Program-made: the position numbers and the translations under genes
Notes under the pieces: generated by a model
What the model was told of the DNA's origin: nothing
The model's database searches: none
What the model saw: only the letters and a program-made list of their open reading frames with translations
DNA from: an uncultured bacterium
Lineage (GTDB): Bacteria; Actinomycetota; Coriobacteriia; Coriobacteriales; Coriobacteriaceae
Reading direction: 5' to 3'
Assembly: GCA_905215225.1 (NCBI GenBank)
Contig: CAJMPM010000024.1
Location: 1-11,560, forward strand
DNA: 11,560 bases
Shown here: positions 1-6,375 of the stretch, one piece after another
How positions within the stretch are numbered: position 1 is the first letter of the stretch
Layout of the letters: each line of letters begins with the position of its first letter

Positions 1-265
1 ACTCTTTAAGGCGCACACTTCCTAACCGTGCCCTAAGTTGCGGTGAAATAGTCCCCGATTAACCCGCCAAAAAGGGACAGGTTTATTTTGGCAGGTTTTA
101 TCTGGGGAAACGCCGACTGATTCCATGTACACAACCGCCGCAGCTCCATATGAGGCAAATGAATCAGTAGCGCCTATTCCAAATCATGAGTATTTGTTCG
201 GCGGGACGGCCTCTGCCGGCTCCTGCTAGACTGGTAGACTCCCAACCGTCCATCCAGGAGCCGCA
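1..265. other. Non-coding leader region upstream of the nuclease gene
   Basis: No convincing gene is seen here. The stretch holds an imperfect palindrome (51-109, listed separately) and the leader of the nuclease gene. AGGAG at 256-260 sits 5 nt before the ATG at 266 and is a good ribosome binding site. TAGACT occurs twice in tandem (227-232 and 235-240). The first copy is preceded by TG at 224-225, as in an extended -10 box, but I find no matching -35 hexamer, so the promoter is only a suggestion. Confidence 0.5.
51..109. repeat. Imperfect palindrome with GGGACAG core, REP-like
   Basis: The left arm (51-72) and right arm (86-109) are imperfect reverse complements. The inner ten bases, CCCGCCAAAA against CCTGCCAAAA read on the other strand, differ at one position, and both outer ends carry a CCCC/GGGG pair. 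The loop (73-85) contains GGGACAGGTTTA. The GGGACAG start and following TTA resemble the arms of the palindrome at 10134-10195. Such GGGGACAG-type palindromes are typical of dispersed REP-like elements; that assignment is inferred and copy number cannot be seen in this window. Confidence 0.5.
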
Positions 266-1249
266 ATGTCGCGCAAGTCCGCCTATAAGCAAGTACTTTC
301 CATCGGCACCGCCGTGGTGCTGGGGTTTGCACTGTTCACAGGGTCGCTCGACGGAGCGCCCAAGCTGCTGTCGCCGCAAAGCGATGAGCAGGCGGTAGCT
401 CTGGCCGAGAAACAAAACGAGAGTCCCAGCCGCACCGACGACGAGGCAGACCTGGTTGCCCGACTCGAATCGGGAACAGCGAGCCCCTCGGACTCTCAAA
501 ATAGCCAAGCCTCTGGCGATGGCTCCGATTCCGCCGCAACCGACACCGGTGACGACGGCTCAGCCGACAGTACCGTTACCCCCATCGACGAGGTCGAAAA
601 CCCCGATCTCGACCGCGCCCGCGGCGTATATCTCAGCAGCATTCCCGACTACGCCGGCAATCCCTACGTTGCCCTTCGCGCCGACAGTACGCACCCGCTC
701 GGCACGCCGTCATTCACACTCGGTGAATACGAACGCGCTGCAGAAGAGGGCTGCTTTAAGAAGTTCACCAAGCTCGACAGCTTGGGCCGCACCCGTAAGG
801 CGCTCGCCTGCGTGGGCCCCGAATCGCTCGGTCAGGGTAAGCGCGGCGATATCTCGCGTATCCACCCCGCCGGATGGCACCAGCAACGCTATGACTTTGT
901 TCCGGGCCAGAGCCTCTACAACCGCTGCCACCTTATCGCCTGGTCGCTCTGCGGCGAAAACGCCAACCGTAAGAATCTCCTCACCGGCACGCGCTATCTC
1001 AACGAGACGGGCATGCTACCGTTTGAAGAGCAGATTCTCGGCTACATCCGCGACACGGGCAACCACGTGCTCTATCGCGTCACGCCCATGTACAACGAAG
1101 AAGAACTTGTCTGCCGCGGCGTGCGCCTTGAGGCGCAAGCGGTCGAGGACCACGGCAAGACCCTCTGCTTCCACGTATATTGCTACAACCTGCAGCCGCA
1201 TGTGCAGATCGACTACACCACCGGCCGCAACCAGGCCTCGGGAGACTAG
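266..1249 (+). CDS. DNA/RNA non-specific endonuclease, secreted or membrane-anchored (Endonuclease_NS_2 type)
   Basis: The 327-residue product probably cleaves DNA and RNA outside the membrane. Residues about 9-27 are hydrophobic after a short basic start (MSRKSAYK) and look like an uncleaved signal anchor or signal peptide. Residues about 40-115 are a Ser/Asp/Thr/Gly-rich, probably disordered linker. The nuclease domain covers about 119-316. Its core is YNRCHLIAWSL around residues 218-228, where His222 corresponds to the catalytic His of the DRGH motif in beta-beta-alpha-metal nucleases such as EndA. The Asn-rich stretch ENANRKNL (231-238) should supply the Mg2+-ligand Asn. The following GTRYLN and TGNHVLYRVTP segments are typical of the short bacterial PF13930 branch. 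The ATG at 266 is chosen because AGGAG lies 5 nt upstream. The gene stands alone and faces the convergent EF-G-like gene across a shared terminator. Roles in nutrient scavenging or competence are possible, but nothing here decides between them. Confidence 0.85.
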   Translation: MSRKSAYKQVLSIGTAVVLGFALFTGSLDGAPKLLSPQSDEQAVALAEKQNESPSRTDDEADLVARLESGTASPSDSQNSQASGDGSDSAATDTGDDGSADSTVTPIDEVENPDLDRARGVYLSSIPDYAGNPYVALRADSTHPLGTPSFTLGEYERAAEEGCFKKFTKLDSLGRTRKALACVGPESLGQGKRGDISRIHPAGWHQQRYDFVPGQSLYNRCHLIAWSLCGENANRKNLLTGTRYLNETGMLPFEEQILGYIRDTGNHVLYRVTPMYNEEELVCRGVRLEAQAVEDHGKTLCFHVYCYNLQPHVQIDYTTGRNQASGD

Positions 1250-1308
1250 GGCCGACCAAGCTGCCCCAAAACTAAAATGATCCGTTTCCCCCATCCCCCA
1301 GGGATCAA

Positions 1309-1343
1309 AAAGGGCCGCCCTGGATTGCCCAGAGCGGCCCTTT
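1309..1343. terminator. Bidirectional intrinsic terminator between nuclease and EF-G-like genes
   Basis: AAAGGGCCGC (1309-1318) pairs perfectly with GCGGCCCTTT (1334-1343). After one mismatch, CTGG (1320-1323) pairs with CCAG (1329-1332). On the minus strand the hairpin is followed by TTTTT (complement of 1307-1311), so it terminates the EF-G-like gene well. In the plus direction the T run is short. Confidence 0.85.
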
Positions 1344-1376
1344 CATCGGCATGTATGTTACAGGCAACGCCACGCG

Positions 1377-3452
1377 CTACTTGGCGCGGCCCTCCTCATA
1401 GCGCTCGACCAGCTTGGCCTGAACGTCATAGGGTACCTGCTCATAGCCCGCCGGCTTCATGGTAAAGTCGCCCGTGCCGCGCGTGATAGAGCGCAGACGC
1501 GTCGAGTAATCCGTCAGCTCGGCGAGAGGCGCCTGGGCAATGACCACGGTGTCGCCGCGCTCATCGGTCTCCATGCCCGTCACGCGACCACGCGAGGCCG
1601 AGATGTCGCCCATCACGGCGCCGGCGTAGCTCTCGGGGATAGTCACCGTGATTTCCTCGATGGGCTCCAGCACCACCGGGTCGGCATCGGCGCATGCCTT
1701 GCGCAGGCCGATGCGAGCCGCCGCGCGGAACGCCATCTCGTTGGAGTCGACGCTGTGATACGAGCCGTCGTACACAGCCACGCGAATGCCCGTGAGCGGG
1801 TAGCCGGCAATGATGCCGTCCTTCATGGTCTCCTGAACGCCCTTGTCCACGGCGGGAATGAGCGAACGCGGAATGCGACCGCCCACGACCTCGTCTACAA
1901 ACTCATAGCCATCGCTCGTGCCGTCGGGCCCAATGAGTGGCTCAACGCGCAGCCAGCAGTCGCCATACTGACCGGCACCGCCAGTCTGCTTCTTGTGGCG
2001 GCCCTGTGCGCTCGCCGTGCGGCGGATAGTCTCGCGATACGGAATGCGGATTGGCACGCTTTTGGCCACGACCTTGGTGCGATCCTCCAAACGGTTGAGC
2101 AGGACCGAAACCTGCGCCTCACCCACGGCGGAGATGATAGTCTGGCCGGTCTCCTCGTCACGATCGATGCTCATGGTCGGATCGGCCTTGCACGCCTTCT
2201 CGATAAACGTGTATAGCTTCTCCTCGTCACCGCGGTTCTCGGCCTCGATGGCGATGCGGTACTGCGAGTTGGGGAACTTAAACGCCGCAGCCTCGACCTT
2301 GCCGGTAATCGAGAGTGTATCGCCCGTCTCGGCCGCCAGCTTGGGCGCCACGATGATATCGCCGGCATAAGCGTGACCGACCTCGGTCATGTCACGGCCG
2401 CACATCACATACAGGTGGGCCAGACGCTCACCCTTGCGCGTGCGCGCATTGACCAGCTCAAGGCCCGGCTCAAGCGTACCCGTCAGCACCTTGATAAAGC
2501 TGATGCGACCCTGTTGCGGATCGGCCAAGGTCTTAAACACAAATGCCACCGGGCGGTCATCGTCACTCGAGATCTTAAGCGAATCGCCGTCGATGAGCGG
2601 CATCTCGCCGTAGTCCGTCGGCGCCGGGAAGTACGTGGCGATATCGTCCATCAGCGAGTTGACGCCCTGCTCTTTAATGCAATCGCCCGCAAAGACCGGC
2701 ACAAAGATGCGCTCGGCGATCGCCTTCGACAGCAGGCCTTCAAGCTCCTCCTGCGTCAGCGTCTCCTCGCCTTCCAAGTACTTCATCATCAGTTCGTCGT
2801 CAGCCTCGGCCACCAGCTCGCACAGATGGTCATGGGCTTCCTCGGCCTGGGCACGATACTCCTCGGGAATCTCCGACTCAACGGCTTCAGTGCCGTTGCA
2901 ATGGCGTGCCTTCATGCGCACCAGGTCGATGATGCCGTCGAAGTCCTCGCCCTCTCCCCAGGGAAGGGTCACGGCGCCCAGGCGCATACCAAAGCGCTCC
3001 TGCAGCAGATTCATCGTGGTCGCAAAGCTGGCCTCAGAGCGCGACAGGCGGTTTACGAACACCGCACGCGCCAGACGCAGGTCCTCGGCGGCATACCAGA
3101 GCTTAACCGTCGTAGGCTGTGGGCCGGCCTCGGCATCGACCACAAACAGAGCCGTCTCGCAGACGCTCATCGCGGCAAAGGCGTCGCCGATAAAATCGGG
3201 GTAGCACGGGGCATCGAGCACGTTGATGCGGGCGCCCTTCCAGTCGATCGGCGCAATGGTCGTCGAGATGGAAAATGCACGCTTGACCTCCTCGGGGTCA
3301 TAGTCGAGCGTGGGCTTGGTGCCGTCGTGGCCGCCCAGGCGGGCGGTCTTGCCGGAAAGGTGGAGCATGGCCTCGGCGAGTGAAGTCTTGCCCACCCCGC
3401 CTTGGCCTACGAGCACCACGTTCCTTACGTTACCGGTCTTGGGAGCACCCAT
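1377..3452 (-). CDS. Elongation factor G-like protein (EF-G paralogue) with non-consensus G3/G4 motifs
   Basis: This 691-residue protein has the full EF-G layout: G domain with a G' insertion (about 1-280), domains II and III (about 290-480), domain IV beginning near YRETIRR and the signature GRHKKQTGGAGQYGD, and domain V ending in EEGRAK. The P-loop GQGGVGKT is intact at 16-23. The G3 motif reads DAPC (80-83) instead of DxPG, followed by Tyr where translational GTPases usually have the catalytic His. The G4 motif reads NRLS (134-137) instead of NKxD. These changes place it with the EF-G-like (FusA2/EF-G2 type) paralogues and away from housekeeping EF-G; no rpsL, rpsG or tuf gene lies nearby, which fits. 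Altered nucleotide affinity or a regulatory ribosome role is inferred. The ATG at 3452 was chosen over an upstream in-frame start at 3563 because AAGGAGGT lies just before it and the P-loop then falls at the family's normal distance from the start. Confidence 0.9.
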   Translation of the reverse strand: MGAPKTGNVRNVVLVGQGGVGKTSLAEAMLHLSGKTARLGGHDGTKPTLDYDPEEVKRAFSISTTIAPIDWKGARINVLDAPCYPDFIGDAFAAMSVCETALFVVDAEAGPQPTTVKLWYAAEDLRLARAVFVNRLSRSEASFATTMNLLQERFGMRLGAVTLPWGEGEDFDGIIDLVRMKARHCNGTEAVESEIPEEYRAQAEEAHDHLCELVAEADDELMMKYLEGEETLTQEELEGLLSKAIAERIFVPVFAGDCIKEQGVNSLMDDIATYFPAPTDYGEMPLIDGDSLKISSDDDRPVAFVFKTLADPQQGRISFIKVLTGTLEPGLELVNARTRKGERLAHLYVMCGRDMTEVGHAYAGDIIVAPKLAAETGDTLSITGKVEAAAFKFPNSQYRIAIEAENRGDEEKLYTFIEKACKADPTMSIDRDEETGQTIISAVGEAQVSVLLNRLEDRTKVVAKSVPIRIPYRETIRRTASAQGRHKKQTGGAGQYGDCWLRVEPLIGPDGTSDGYEFVDEVVGGRIPRSLIPAVDKGVQETMKDGIIAGYPLTGIRVAVYDGSYHSVDSNEMAFRAAARIGLRKACADADPVVLEPIEEITVTIPESYAGAVMGDISASRGRVTGMETDERGDTVVIAQAPLAELTDYSTRLRSITRGTGDFTMKPAGYEQVPYDVQAKLVERYEEGRAK

Positions 3453-3698
3453 GATGACCTCCTTGCAGGGCCGCGCGCAATGCGCGACGCCAACGGGGAG
3501 AGTTCGCGGTCGGTGCCGTCCCGGGAGCAGCATGGTCGGCAGCCGAGCCGACTCACCCTCCAAATGTCCTATGCCACCACCCTACCCTCACGGGCGACCG
3601 TCCATGCACACCTTTCGGCACACGTATGAATACAGGCGGCGAGAGGAAGGAGAACGTATACGAGGTAATTATTGGACCCCGCCGATGCAAATTAAAGT
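3453..3698. other. Leader and spacer upstream of the EF-G-like gene
   Basis: No gene is seen in this spacer. A near-perfect Shine-Dalgarno, AAGGAGGT on the minus strand, lies directly before the ATG at 3452. A small palindrome, GTCGGC at 3535-3540 pairing with GCCGAC at 3547-3552, and another around 3473-3483 (GCGC AAT GCGC) could form hairpins in the leader RNA. An 8-bp perfect palindrome CGTATACG occurs at 3655-3662. I could not pick a convincing -10/-35 pair for the gene. Confidence 0.45.
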
Positions 3699-3728
3699 GC
3701 CGCCGCAGGCCGTAAAACCTGCGGCGGC
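3699..3728. terminator. Hairpin terminator at the end of the amino-acid ABC operon
   Basis: GCCGCCGCAGG (3699-3709) pairs perfectly with CCTGCGGCGGC (3718-3728) around an 8-nt loop. It lies 35 nt beyond the stop codon of the ABC ATPase gene on the minus strand and is followed in that direction by ACTTTAATTT, a moderate U-rich tail. It separates the operon from the promoter region of the EF-G-like gene, which is read in the same direction. Confidence 0.8.
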
Positions 3729-3763
3729 TTCGCCTCAATCAATAGTTGAGTAAAAAGCTGAGC

Positions 3764-4528
3764 CTACCCCTCGATACGACTCAAGAACTCACGGGTACGT
3801 TGCTCACGAGGGTGATCGATAACCTGCTCGGCAGGGCCCTCCTCGACAATGCGACCTCCGTCCATAAAGACAACGCGGTCGGCAACATCGCGCGCAAACT
3901 GCATCGCGTGGGTCACGATCACCATCGTCATATTCTGCGCGGCAAGGTCTTTAATGACACGCAGCACCTCGGCCGTCAGCTCGGGGTCGAGTGCCGAGGT
4001 CGGCTCGTCAAAGAACAGGATCTCCGGATCGAGCGCCAAGGTGCGGGCGATACTCACACGCTGTTGCTGGCCACCCGAAAGCTCACATGGCACCTTGTTC
4101 TCGTTGCCCGTAAGCCCCATCTGCGCGATCAACTCACGCGCACGTGCTTCGGCCTGCTCGCACGGACGCTTGAGTACGCGAATCGGAGCATCGGTGATGT
4201 TTTTCATCACCGTATAGTGCGGAAACAGATTGTAGTTCTGAAACACCAGGCCAAATCGCGAACGCGCCCGCTTGGGCACGTCGCCTTTCGCATATACCGC
4301 ACCCGACCCCGCGTCCGTCGCAACGGCAAGGTCGCCAAACGAGAGCGAGCCTCCGTCAAGTGTCTCGAGCAGTGTGGCGCAGCGCAGAAGCGTGGACTTA
4401 CCGCCGCCTGAAGGCCCGATAATCGCTACGACCTCGCCACGCTTTACCTCGAGCGAGATATCCTTGAGCACCTCATTGCCACCAAACGCCTTACGCGCGT
4501 TCGATATATTCATTACCGAATTAATCAT
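3764..4528 (-). CDS. Polar amino acid ABC transporter ATP-binding protein (GlnQ/ArtP-like)
   Basis: The 254-residue ATPase powers amino-acid uptake at the inner face of the membrane. All nucleotide-binding motifs are intact: Walker A GPSGGGKST at 38-46, Q-loop Gln97 in VFQNYNLFPH, ABC signature LSGGQQQR at 150-157, Walker B LFFDEP at 171-176, D-loop SALD, and switch His207 in VTHAM. FQNYNLFPHYTVMKNI and the LSGGQQQR form are characteristic of the polar amino acid uptake (PAAT) family. The start at 4528 overlaps the end of the permease gene by 8 nt (ATGATTAA). No clear Shine-Dalgarno is present, so translation is probably coupled to the permease. An internal ATG five codons later (4513) would give the more usual N-terminus MNISNARKAFG and cannot be excluded. 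The substrate cannot be named from sequence. Confidence 0.93.
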   Translation of the reverse strand: MINSVMNISNARKAFGGNEVLKDISLEVKRGEVVAIIGPSGGGKSTLLRCATLLETLDGGSLSFGDLAVATDAGSGAVYAKGDVPKRARSRFGLVFQNYNLFPHYTVMKNITDAPIRVLKRPCEQAEARARELIAQMGLTGNENKVPCELSGGQQQRVSIARTLALDPEILFFDEPTSALDPELTAEVLRVIKDLAAQNMTMVIVTHAMQFARDVADRVVFMDGGRIVEEGPAEQVIDHPREQRTREFLSRIEG

Positions 4529-5174
4529 GGTAGTAATCCAATTTTTTCTCGGCGGCGCCCAGCAGCATCTCGACCACAAAGTTAAAGACCCAGTAGATCA
4601 GCGCCGCAATCGCAAACGGCACCATGCTCACTTGCGAGGCAACCAGCGCCTTGGCCGTCGAGAACATCTCCCCCACGCCGATGGCAAACGCCAGCGACGT
4701 GTCTTTGACCAGCGTGATGATCTCGTTGCCCATCGCCGGCAAAATGCGCTTGGCGACCTGCGGCATCACGATGTACAAAAACGTCTGCAGGCGCGAGTAG
4801 CCCAGCACCTCGGCGGCCTCATATTGGCCGCGCGGAATCGACTGCAGGCCCGAGCGATAGATCTCGGCAAAGTAGCCGGCATAGTTGATGATGAACGCCA
4901 CAACGCACGCCGTCCACTTGGAATCGGGCGTGAGCGAGATGCCGAACACGTAGTACGGGGCAAAGTAGATGGCAAACATCTGCAGCATGAGCGGCGTACC
5001 GCGCATGACCGAAATGTAGATGCGCGCGATCCAACGCAGCGGCGCGACCTTGCTCATGCGCATAAACGCTACGGGGATCCCCAGGGGAATCGACCCAAGC
5101 AGCGTCAACACAAACAGCTGCAAGCTGACCAAGAATCCCTGGCCAAGCATCTGCATCATGACCTGAATAGACAT
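4521..5174 (-). CDS. Amino acid ABC transporter permease (HisM/GlnP family)
   Basis: This 217-residue membrane protein is the translocation channel of the importer. Hydrophobic segments at about 12-36, 55-80, 88-105, 160-178 and 187-206 fit the usual five-helix fold. The cytoplasmic EAA loop is clear: EAAEVLGYSRLQTF at 119-132, then IVMPQ and RILPAMGNEIITLVKDTSL, which docks onto the ATPase. The ATG at 5174 overlaps the stop of the binding-protein gene as TAATG, so the genes are translationally coupled. A TTG codon five codons upstream (5189) is in frame but less likely. Only one permease gene is present, so the channel is probably a homodimer. Confidence 0.93.
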   Translation of the reverse strand: MSIQVMMQMLGQGFLVSLQLFVLTLLGSIPLGIPVAFMRMSKVAPLRWIARIYISVMRGTPLMLQMFAIYFAPYYVFGISLTPDSKWTACVVAFIINYAGYFAEIYRSGLQSIPRGQYEAAEVLGYSRLQTFLYIVMPQVAKRILPAMGNEIITLVKDTSLAFAIGVGEMFSTAKALVASQVSMVPFAIAALIYWVFNFVVEMLLGAAEKKLDYYHD

Positions 5175-6034
5175 TACTTGAGCACCCAATTATCGAAAGA
5201 TAGCCCATAGCTTGAATACTTGTCGCAGAGATCCTTAACCGTACCGTCATCGTAGAGTGCCTTGAGCGACTCGGCTACAGCATCGGCCGACTTGGTGTCG
5301 CCCTTCTTAAAGCCAACGGCGTAGTGCTCGCTGGACAGCGGCTCATCAAGCTGCGTATAAGCATCGGGCTTGGCGGCAAGCTGATACTGGGCAATCGAAA
5401 GGTCGCACGCCACGGCATCGACCGCGCCGCTCTCGAGCTGCATAAAGGCCGTGTTGTACTCGCCGATGGTATCGAGCGTGGCGAATGTCGCTGCCAGATC
5501 CTTCTGGTCACCCTCGAGCACATCCTGCGCAGCGGAATCGGTCTGGGTGATCACGGTCTTGCCGGCAAGATCGTCCCAGCTCTTGATGCCCGCATCCTTC
5601 TTGACCACCAGCACCTGCTCGTTGAGCATATACGGCTCGGAGAACGTGTAGTCGTCCTCGCGACCCTCCATGGTAAAGCCGTTCCAGATGCAGTTGATGG
5701 CGCCCGAGTTGAGCAGCGTGTCCTTAGCGTCCCAGTCGATGGCCTCGTATTTGACCTCCCAGCCCTGCTTATCGGCAACAGCCTTGGCCAGATCGAGATC
5801 GAAGCCGGTGTACTCGCCGTCGTCGCCCACAAAGCCGTACGGAGGATAGGACTTATCAAAGCCCACCACGAGCTTCTTGGACTCCGCAGCGCCCTTCACA
5901 TCCTTGGCCGCGGCAGAGCCAGCAGCGGAGCCCTTGCCGGCACCACCGCCGCAGCCGACAAGCCCAAGGCCAAGCACCGTAGCGAGCGAGCCGGCTAGAC
6001 CAACAAACTGACGACGAGACATATCGGTGTTCAT
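5174..6034 (-). CDS. Amino acid ABC transporter substrate-binding lipoprotein with Tat-like signal
   Basis: The 286-residue product captures an amino acid outside the cell and delivers it to the permease. The N-terminus has a twin-arginine pattern, SRRQFVG at residues 6-12, then a hydrophobic stretch ending in LVGC with Cys28 as the likely lipidated residue; a Gly/Ala/Ser-rich tether follows. The mature protein is a family 3 solute-binding protein: LVVGFDKSYPPYGF near the start, the family signature GFDLDLAKAVADKQG, and a later YSSYGLSFDNW end. The start at 6034 is supported by AGGGGG 7 nt upstream. ATG at 6022 would also keep the Tat motif but lacks a ribosome binding site. It is the first gene of the operon, as is usual for a highly expressed binding protein. 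Ligand specificity (Arg, Gln, Cys, His or another) is not decidable by eye. Confidence 0.93.
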   Translation of the reverse strand: MNTDMSRRQFVGLAGSLATVLGLGLVGCGGGAGKGSAAGSAAAKDVKGAAESKKLVVGFDKSYPPYGFVGDDGEYTGFDLDLAKAVADKQGWEVKYEAIDWDAKDTLLNSGAINCIWNGFTMEGREDDYTFSEPYMLNEQVLVVKKDAGIKSWDDLAGKTVITQTDSAAQDVLEGDQKDLAATFATLDTIGEYNTAFMQLESGAVDAVACDLSIAQYQLAAKPDAYTQLDEPLSSEHYAVGFKKGDTKSADAVAESLKALYDDGTVKDLCDKYSSYGLSFDNWVLK

Positions 6035-6052
6035 GGTATTCCCCCTTGGTGG

Positions 6053-6072
6053 CACTTTAGTTAAGTAAAGTG
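6053..6072. promoter_or_regulatory. Operator-like palindrome in the ABC operon leader
   Basis: CACTTTA (6053-6059) is mirrored by TAAAGTG (6066-6072) around GTTAAG; 18 of 20 positions are self-complementary. It lies just downstream of the predicted transcription start and upstream of the ribosome binding site of the binding-protein gene. A third copy of the half-site, CACTTTA at 6097-6103, falls inside the promoter spacer. This arrangement suits a dimeric repressor, possibly an amino-acid-responsive one; the regulator is unknown. Confidence 0.5.
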
Positions 6073-6090
6073 AGTCATGTAACGTTCAGA

Positions 6091-6119
6091 ATCATACACT
6101 TTAGCGTGATAGAGCACAA
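6091..6119 (-). promoter_or_regulatory. Sigma-70-type promoter of the amino-acid ABC operon
   Basis: On the minus strand, TTGTGC (complement of 6114-6119) is followed after exactly 17 nt by TATGAT (complement of 6091-6096). The -10 box matches consensus at five of six positions and the -35 box keeps TTG. The transcription start would be near 6084, giving a leader of about 50 nt before the ATG at 6034. Confidence 0.65.
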
Positions 6120-6129
6120 GGTTGGTGCA

Positions 6130-6268
6130 CCCGGAATGCCGGCAGCCGTCACGGTATTTAATTTGTAGCGAGTTACGCACGAACCGGCGGCCACTTAATG
6201 TGGCCAACGTAGTGAGCAGGGCTGTAGAGCAGCAAATTTAATACCGTGACGGCTGCCGGCATTCCGGG
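6130..6268. repeat. 139-bp palindromic element with 36-bp inverted repeats (MITE- or REP-like)
   Basis: The left arm (6130-6165) and right arm (6233-6268) are reverse complements over 36 bp with a single mismatch; both outer ends read CCCGG/CCGGG. The 67-nt middle holds a second hairpin, GGCCAC (6189-6194) pairing with GTGGCC (6200-6205), and a weaker pairing around 6167-6176 with 6208-6217. No open reading frame of note lies inside and I see no clear target-site duplication. It sits between divergent genes, outside the predicted promoters of both. A non-autonomous mobile element, a REP/BIME-type repeat, or a structured RNA are the options. Confidence 0.7.
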
Positions 6269-6271
6269 AGA

Positions 6272-6320
6272 CAACGTGCTCGAAGCCTTAAATAGGCGTC
6301 CCCTCCAATCGGGCACGTTG
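6272..6320. repeat. Hairpin with nested stem upstream of rlmD promoter
   Basis: CAACGTGCTCG (6272-6282) can pair with CGGGCACGTTG (6310-6320) over 11 bp including one G-U. Inside it GCCT (6285-6288) pairs with AGGC (6294-6297). It abuts the larger palindrome on its left and runs to within 10 nt of the putative -10 box of rlmD. It has no T run, so it is unlikely to be a terminator. Confidence 0.45.
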
Positions 6321-6329
6321 AATGCACGG

Positions 6330-6335
6330 TACAAT
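6330..6335 (+). promoter_or_regulatory. Putative -10 box of the rlmD-like gene
   Basis: TACAAT matches the -10 consensus at five of six positions. A start near 6342 would give a leader of roughly 34 nt before the ATG at 6376. No good -35 hexamer lies 16-18 nt upstream. The same TACAAT hexamer marks the likely promoters of the PHP and aminotransferase genes on the other strand. Confidence 0.4.
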
Positions 6336-6375
6336 TACTTTGGACTTTTCTTTTATTTAATAGTGGAGTTAATTC

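Noticed and set aside
456..1280. A 274-codon frame overlapping the nuclease gene on the same strand
   Set aside because: Its translation is low-complexity (Ala, Thr, Ser, Arg, Pro) and lacks any motif, while the overlapping frame encodes a recognisable nuclease.
2373..3383. A 336-codon open frame on the plus strand opposite the EF-G-like gene
   Set aside because: It is antisense to a well-supported gene, has no recognisable domain, and long antisense frames are common in high-GC coding DNA.
3453..3563. An N-terminal extension of 37 residues on the EF-G-like protein
   Set aside because: A near-perfect Shine-Dalgarno directly precedes the ATG at 3452, and the extension has no similarity to EF-G N-termini.
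4272..5210. A 312-codon plus-strand frame across the ABC permease and ATPase genes
   Set aside because: It is rich in His, Arg and Gln with no family match and runs antisense to intact transporter genes.
6035..6375. A riboswitch or T-box in the divergent spacer
   Set aside because: The leader of the ABC operon is only about 50 nt and the structured part lies upstream of both predicted promoters; no known riboswitch or T-box core motif was seen.
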